This document shows positions 59,889 through 64,000 of a stretch of 64,000 bases of DNA, in pieces. The position numbers and the translations under genes are program-made. Position 1 is the first letter of the stretch. Every line of letters starts with the position of its first letter. Source of the DNA: Bacteroidota bacterium (GTDB lineage Bacteria; Bacteroidota; Bacteroidia; 2-12-FULL-35-15); NCBI GenBank assembly GCA_016722565.1, contig JADKIU010000007.1, positions 558,001 through 622,000 of the forward strand, read 5' to 3'. The notes below the pieces were generated by a model. That model was not told the origin of the DNA, did no database searches, and saw only the letters and a program-made list of their open reading frames with translations.

Positions 59889-60963
59889 AAGCGAAGAAAG
59901 CGGTTTCGATACTTAATCCGGGGCCAAAGCCAATTGAGAAAATCGTTTCACCGGTTTTCATTTCTTTTAAAAGTTCGTTTAAGACAAAGAGAATGGTGGG
60001 AGACGACATGTTACCGAATTCGTCCAAAATTTTATACGATGCATTTGTGTCCGAATCTGATAATTGCAATTTATCTTTAATGACATCTACAATTCTCTTT
60101 CCTCCGGGATGAATTGCCCATTTGGAAATTGAATCCGGTTGTATGTTTAATTTTTTTGTTGCATTCAGCACAATTGCATTCACCTCATCACCAATTATCT
60201 CCGGAATTTTAGCATCCAAAATCATTTCAAAATTTACGGGAGTGATGTTCCAACCCATCAAGTCTTTTCCTTTATTTAAAAGCAATGAATAAAAACCGGT
60301 TATGTTTAATCCTCGGTTCACATCATCTGCAGAAGTGAGCACAACTGCTGCTGCACCATCACCAAAAATGGTGTTCGATAATAAATTATCGTGATTGTTT
60401 TTCGGTTGAAAATGCAACGTACACAATTCTACACTCACAATAAGTACTTTTGCTTGGGCATCCGATTTCAAAATTAAATCAGCAATTTTCAGGGCATGAA
60501 AAGCGGCATTACAGCCTAAGAAATTTACACCGGTATGAAAAATATCGTTGGGTAAATTTAATTCTTCCATCAGCACAGCATCCAATCCGGGTGCATAGAG
60601 GCCGGTACAAGAAACAGTAATAAGGTGGGTGACTCCAAACGTTTCAACAGTTGTATCTAATTTTGTAAATGCATCCTTCACGGCTGCAAGTGCCAGCGGA
60701 ATGGCTCTTTCTTTAAAAACACTCAGCCTATTTTCAACATTTGCTGTTGATGGTGTTCCATTAAAAAAGATATGTTGCTGATTTGTTTTATCAAAATCAG
60801 GGAGTACTGAATAACGAGCACTAATGCCACTGTTATTAAACAATACATTGAGTTTTCGTGACGTCACTTCATTCCCGTATGCTGCTTGCATAAATTCCAA
60901 TATCGCTGGTTGTGCTGTGCGATGCTGCGGTACTGCTGTTCCTATGGATATAATTTTACTCAT
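59881..60963 (-). CDS. Type III polyketide synthase
   Basis: A 360-aa chalcone-synthase-superfamily homodimeric enzyme that makes resorcinols, pyrones or phloroglucinols from acyl-CoA and malonyl-CoA. The catalytic triad is complete: Cys151 in NFLGCNAAFHAL, His285 in WAIHPGGKRIV and Asn318 in FGNMSSPTILF. It is followed by the coupled methyltransferase and the FAD enzyme, and preceded by a UbiA prenyltransferase on the same strand. Alkylresorcinol-type synthesis from a fatty acyl starter is a reasonable guess. Confidence 0.93.
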   Translation of the reverse strand: MSKIISIGTAVPQHRTAQPAILEFMQAAYGNEVTSRKLNVLFNNSGISARYSVLPDFDKTNQQHIFFNGTPSTANVENRLSVFKERAIPLALAAVKDAFTKLDTTVETFGVTHLITVSCTGLYAPGLDAVLMEELNLPNDIFHTGVNFLGCNAAFHALKIADLILKSDAQAKVLIVSVELCTLHFQPKNNHDNLLSNTIFGDGAAAVVLTSADDVNRGLNITGFYSLLLNKGKDLMGWNITPVNFEMILDAKIPEIIGDEVNAIVLNATKKLNIQPDSISKWAIHPGGKRIVDVIKDKLQLSDSDTNASYKILDEFGNMSSPTILFVLNELLKEMKTGETIFSIGFGPGLSIETAFFAYE

Positions 60964-61041
60964 CTTTTCCTTTCTGTCGATTTGTGCGGAGCCGACTACT
61001 TCCTTATTCTTTCGTTGTTAAGCCTACTTGTTCCCATCTGA

Positions 61042-61947
61042 CTAAAACCAATGAAAATTCTGATTCAATAGTAATGCTATGAAATAAATATTCATGCAGG
61101 TAGAAGCCATCAGATTCATACTCATCGTGTTTTCAAAATTGGCATGCGTAGCATCTTTTCTCACCTTGTTAAACCAAAAAAGCAAACGCAACACCACCGG
61201 CAACATCAATGTCAAAAACAAAAATAAAGCGGTGAGTTGTTCTTTTTTATCGAAATAATAAAAGAGCAAACCCGTTGCAAGTCCGAACATCAGGGATGAA
61301 AACACAAAGGTTCCCAAATATCCCAACTTATAACTGATGGTTGTTACGCCATCTTTTTTATCTGCATCGTGCTGGTAAATTTGTGTGAGCGGATAAACAC
61401 TTCCAATAAACAAACTGGCAACAGCCATACAAATTACGTTATTGAGTGTAAAATAGTTTTCGAATGAGAATTCGGTGACAGCTGACGACACCATTAAATA
61501 CGTAAAGGCTCCTTGAAAAAGAAAAACCGTTAAAAAACCAATTACCGCATATTTTTTCAATCGCAACTTCCGATAGCTGTAGGCACGTGATATCAATACA
61601 TATAATAGAACCAAGACAGAAAAGTTTATCGAGACGGATAATGCAAACAAAACGCCTAGGCCATCCAATAACAAAGTTGCATAAAATAAATTTTCGGTTA
61701 CTTTGGGCGGATGTTTTAATCCTCCGATACTCGTTTCATCTTTATCCTGATAACTGTTATAACCATTACTGGAAGGATAAATAAAAACGTGTAGAATAAT
61801 AAATGCAATGATTGTGTTTTTTAAACTATAGGTATCGCTTTGACTTAATGCAAAAAGAAAAACAGGCATCAAATGATAAGAAAAAGGCAACCGCAAATGT
61901 TTAACGGTGTTTTTATCAAACCAGGATATGATGTTTATGTTTGGCAT
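61042..61947 (-). CDS. UbiA-family prenyltransferase
   Basis: A 301-aa inner-membrane enzyme with about eight transmembrane helices. The two Asp-rich motifs that bind Mg-prenyl diphosphate are NGYNSYQDKDE (~residues 62-72) and QIYQHDADKKDG (~190-201). Such enzymes attach isoprenoid chains to aromatic rings. Located just upstream of the type III PKS on the same strand, it would prenylate its phenolic product. A menaquinone or heme role is less likely given the context. Confidence 0.88.
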   Translation of the reverse strand: MPNINIISWFDKNTVKHLRLPFSYHLMPVFLFALSQSDTYSLKNTIIAFIILHVFIYPSSNGYNSYQDKDETSIGGLKHPPKVTENLFYATLLLDGLGVLFALSVSINFSVLVLLYVLISRAYSYRKLRLKKYAVIGFLTVFLFQGAFTYLMVSSAVTEFSFENYFTLNNVICMAVASLFIGSVYPLTQIYQHDADKKDGVTTISYKLGYLGTFVFSSLMFGLATGLLFYYFDKKEQLTALFLFLTLMLPVVLRLLFWFNKVRKDATHANFENTMSMNLMASTCMNIYFIALLLNQNFHWF

Positions 61948-61996
61948 ACATACAAAGGTAGGGAATTAATGTATGTACATATAATTTGATTGGATT

Positions 61997-63370
61997 TTAA
62001 CCAAACAACAAACTAAACACCTCTTCTATCTTACCCACCATGGTAATTTTGATGTGGTAGTTTTTTAAATCGAGTCCTTTTTTGTTGTATTTGGAAATAA
62101 AGATGTGTTCGAAACCCAGTTTTTCTGCTTCTGAAATTCGTTGATCGATTCGATTAACAGGGCGAATTTCTCCACTCAAACCTACTTCACCAGCGAAACA
62201 CACTTTCGGAGAAATAGGCATATCTTCATTGCTCGAAAGCACAGCACAAACCAATGCCAAATCAATTCCCGGATCTTCCACTTTTATTCCTCCAGCAATA
62301 TTCAAGAAAACATCTTTCACACCCAATCGAAAGCCGCAACGTTTTTCTAAAACAGCCAGTAACATCGACAATCTTCTCAAATCAAAACCGGTAGACGAAC
62401 GCTGAGGAGTTCCGTATGCAGCGCTACTTACCAATGCTTGCGTTTCAATCAACATCGGGCGCATGCCTTCCATGGTTGCAGCAATGGCAACTCCACTTAC
62501 TAATTCTTCTCTTGCGGTAATTAATATTTCGGAGGGATTGCTTACTTCACGCAATCCACTTCCTTGCATTTCATAAATTCCTAATTCGTTGGTAGAACCA
62601 AAACGATTTTTTGCTGTTCGCAATAATCTGTAAACATGGTTTCTATCTCCTTCAAATTGCAAAACCGTATCCACCATGTGTTCCAACACTTTCGGTCCTG
62701 CTAAGCTTCCATCTTTTGTAATGTGCCCGATTAAAAAAACAGGAGTGCCGCTTTCTTTGGCATAACGCAAAAGCTCCGCAGTACATTCACGTATTTGCGA
62801 AACACTTCCCGGTGAAGATTCAATATGTGCTGAGTGTAATGTTTGAATGGAATCAATAATCACAAAATTCGGCTCCAGTTGTTCTATTTGCTTAAAAATA
62901 TTTTGTGTGGAGGTTTCTGTTAAGATGTAGCAATTGGGGTTTTGCATCCCGATGCGCTCGGCACGCATACGAATTTGTTGTTCGCTTTCTTCGCCAGAAA
63001 CATAAAGCACTTTTAAGTTCTTCATATTAATCGCTACTTGCAACATCAACGTAGACTTTCCAATTCCCGGTTCACCACCAAACAAGGTTAACGAACCCGG
63101 AACCAATCCACCACCAAGAACACGAGAGAGTTCTTTATCATACAATTCGATGCGGTGATGTTGTTCTAAATTTATTTCGGTTACAAGTTGTGGTTTAGAA
63201 GCTCTTTGCGAACTGGTGCTTGCGATACCCGGAGTTTTAGCCTCATCGCCTTTTGAAACAACTTCTTCTACATAGGTATTCCATTCATTACATGAAGGAC
63301 ACTTGCCAATCCACTTTGCGGATTGAGTACCACAATTTTGACAAAAGAAGGATGTTTTTGTTTTCGCCAT
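61997..63370 (-). CDS. radA: DNA repair protein RadA
   Basis: A RecA-like branch-migration helicase helping homologous recombination. The 457-aa protein has the N-terminal zinc finger CQNCG...CPSC, the Walker A GGEPGIGKSTL, the KNRFG RadA motif (AKNRFGSTNELG) and a Lon-protease-like C-terminal domain. ATG 63370 is the start. An in-frame TTG at 63379 is unlikely, because the -7 box TACTTTCG (63382-63389) places the transcription start at or after it. Confidence 0.96.
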   Translation of the reverse strand: MAKTKTSFFCQNCGTQSAKWIGKCPSCNEWNTYVEEVVSKGDEAKTPGIASTSSQRASKPQLVTEINLEQHHRIELYDKELSRVLGGGLVPGSLTLFGGEPGIGKSTLMLQVAINMKNLKVLYVSGEESEQQIRMRAERIGMQNPNCYILTETSTQNIFKQIEQLEPNFVIIDSIQTLHSAHIESSPGSVSQIRECTAELLRYAKESGTPVFLIGHITKDGSLAGPKVLEHMVDTVLQFEGDRNHVYRLLRTAKNRFGSTNELGIYEMQGSGLREVSNPSEILITAREELVSGVAIAATMEGMRPMLIETQALVSSAAYGTPQRSSTGFDLRRLSMLLAVLEKRCGFRLGVKDVFLNIAGGIKVEDPGIDLALVCAVLSSNEDMPISPKVCFAGEVGLSGEIRPVNRIDQRISEAEKLGFEHIFISKYNKKGLDLKNYHIKITMVGKIEEVFSLLFG

Positions 63371-63381
63371 TTTATTCAAAG

Positions 63382-63389
63382 CGAAAGTA
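63382..63389 (-). promoter_or_regulatory. radA -7 promoter box
   Basis: The minus strand reads TACTTTCG, 11 bp before the radA ATG, giving a very short leader. Confidence 0.5.
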
Positions 63390-63441
63390 GAAATTCTTCT
63401 GCTAAAAAAAGCGTTTGTTGATAAACAAAATCAATAAGGGC

Positions 63442-63459
63442 ATCCGTACTGGTACGGAT
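63442..63459. promoter_or_regulatory. Perfect 18-bp palindrome, probable operator
   Basis: ATCCGTACTGGTACGGAT is followed by an A7 run and TACCTACAGGTA (63467-63478), a second imperfect inverted repeat. Both lie upstream of the beta-barrel gene at 63537 and its -7-like box GACTTTTG (about 63507-63514). Confidence 0.55.
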
Positions 63460-63536
63460 AAAAAAATACCTACAGGTACGCATTTCGTCATCTCATTTAT
63501 TCGCTGACTTTTGTAGCAAATTCAAGAAGAACAATT

Positions 63537-64000
63537 ATGAAAAAACGATGTCTCTTTTTTGCTGTGATGATTTTCTTAGCAGGGAATACATTTGCACAAT
63601 CTTTTAAATTCGGAACCATTGCAGCGGATGCCGGCTTGGGATTTGGAATCTATGGAATACGTGCGTATTCCCCAGTTAACTTGCAAGAACATTCCGGAAT
63701 TGGTTTTGTTGGAACATTTCCTTGCGTTAATGCCGAATTTGGTGTTGCCCGCTTTTTAGGAGCCGGTGTTCGTTACAGGAGAGGTACTTATGGAAGATCT
63801 GGAGATAATAAATTACGAGGCTCCGACTTTTTAGTCCGGGTGAACTTTCATGTTGCCAATAAAAACGACAAGTTTGATTTACCAATTGGAGTTGGTTTCG
63901 GAACCAGTAGTTTCGGAGGCGACATTGATGACACTCAATTTATAAGAGCAAAAGGAACGATGTTAAACATTCATGTTTCTCCACACTTCTACTTTGGTAA
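63537..64000 (+). CDS. Outer-membrane beta-barrel protein, 3' end cut by window
   Basis: The open frame starts at ATG 63537 and runs off the window edge (154 codons seen). The signal peptide is MKKRCLFFAVMIFLAGNTFAQ. The mature part is glycine- and aromatic-rich with alternating strands (GLGFGIYGIRAYSP, FLGAGVRYRRGTYG, DLPIGVGFGTSSFGG), as in small outer-membrane barrels. A palindrome and promoter lie upstream. Confidence 0.75.
   Translation, partial: MKKRCLFFAVMIFLAGNTFAQSFKFGTIAADAGLGFGIYGIRAYSPVNLQEHSGIGFVGTFPCVNAEFGVARFLGAGVRYRRGTYGRSGDNKLRGSDFLVRVNFHVANKNDKFDLPIGVGFGTSSFGGDIDDTQFIRAKGTMLNIHVSPHFYFG

Overview
The window is AT-rich chromosomal DNA of a member of the phylum Bacteroidota. 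Evidence: five proteins carry Por-type (T9SS type A) C-terminal sorting domains; promoters match the Bacteroidota pattern TTG-N19-20-TAnnTTTG; and several phylum-typical families occur (IPExxxVDY protein next to pyk, DUF2480 in a suf locus, 'sensor of ECF-type sigma factor'). Housekeeping genes dominate. I cannot name a genus. No tRNA, rRNA, CRISPR array, phage or classical transposase gene was seen.

Layout. 0.1-6 kb: autoregulated Fic protein, thioesterase with a TetR regulator and two matching operators, CDF transporter, small lipoprotein, kbl, SRPBCC protein. 6-13 kb: T9SS protein, purT, POT peptide transporter, mnmH and selD (tRNA selenouridine pathway). 13-16 kb: beta-barrel protein, then an ECF sigma factor, a membrane anti-sigma-like protein and a Spy-like periplasmic protein. 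16-20.7 kb: two cysteine desulfurases (one with sufE, a sufT-like gene and DUF2480), with a four-helix-bundle (S23) gene inserted between sufS and sufE. 20.7-26 kb: HEPN-like gene inside an inverted-repeat element, then a complete cyanophycin module (cphA, cphB, isoaspartyl peptidase). 26-40 kb: surface and secreted proteins (Ig/PKD/GEVED/P-domain T9SS proteins, a collagen-like protein), an M28 peptidase and a SET-domain protein. 40-48.9 kb: purF-like gene, a strong small-RNA candidate, a helical-repeat protein, ACMSD-like decarboxylase, yicC-gmk, a DMT transporter, an ArsC-like protein. 48.9-53.1 kb: acpP-fabF-rnc-IPExxxVDY-pyk operon. 53-57 kb: iodotyrosine-deiodinase-like flavoprotein, purN, marC, rnhA, TPR protein. 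57-62 kb: type III polyketide synthase cluster (UbiA, PKS, methyltransferase, FAD enzyme, SDR). 62-64 kb: radA and a truncated outer-membrane protein gene.

The most interesting material lies between the genes. At least five families of word-like intergenic repeats, several with near-perfect terminal inverted repeats, sit exactly between stop and start codons. Two copies carry cargo genes: a four-helix-bundle S23 protein, and a HEPN/AbiU2-like protein. A roughly 138-nt RNA at 42.2-42.3 kb has its own consensus promoter, a 10-bp 5' hairpin, a second hairpin, an 8-nt pseudoknot-type complementarity and a strong terminator. The type III PKS-UbiA cluster suggests a prenylated phenolic lipid or quinone.
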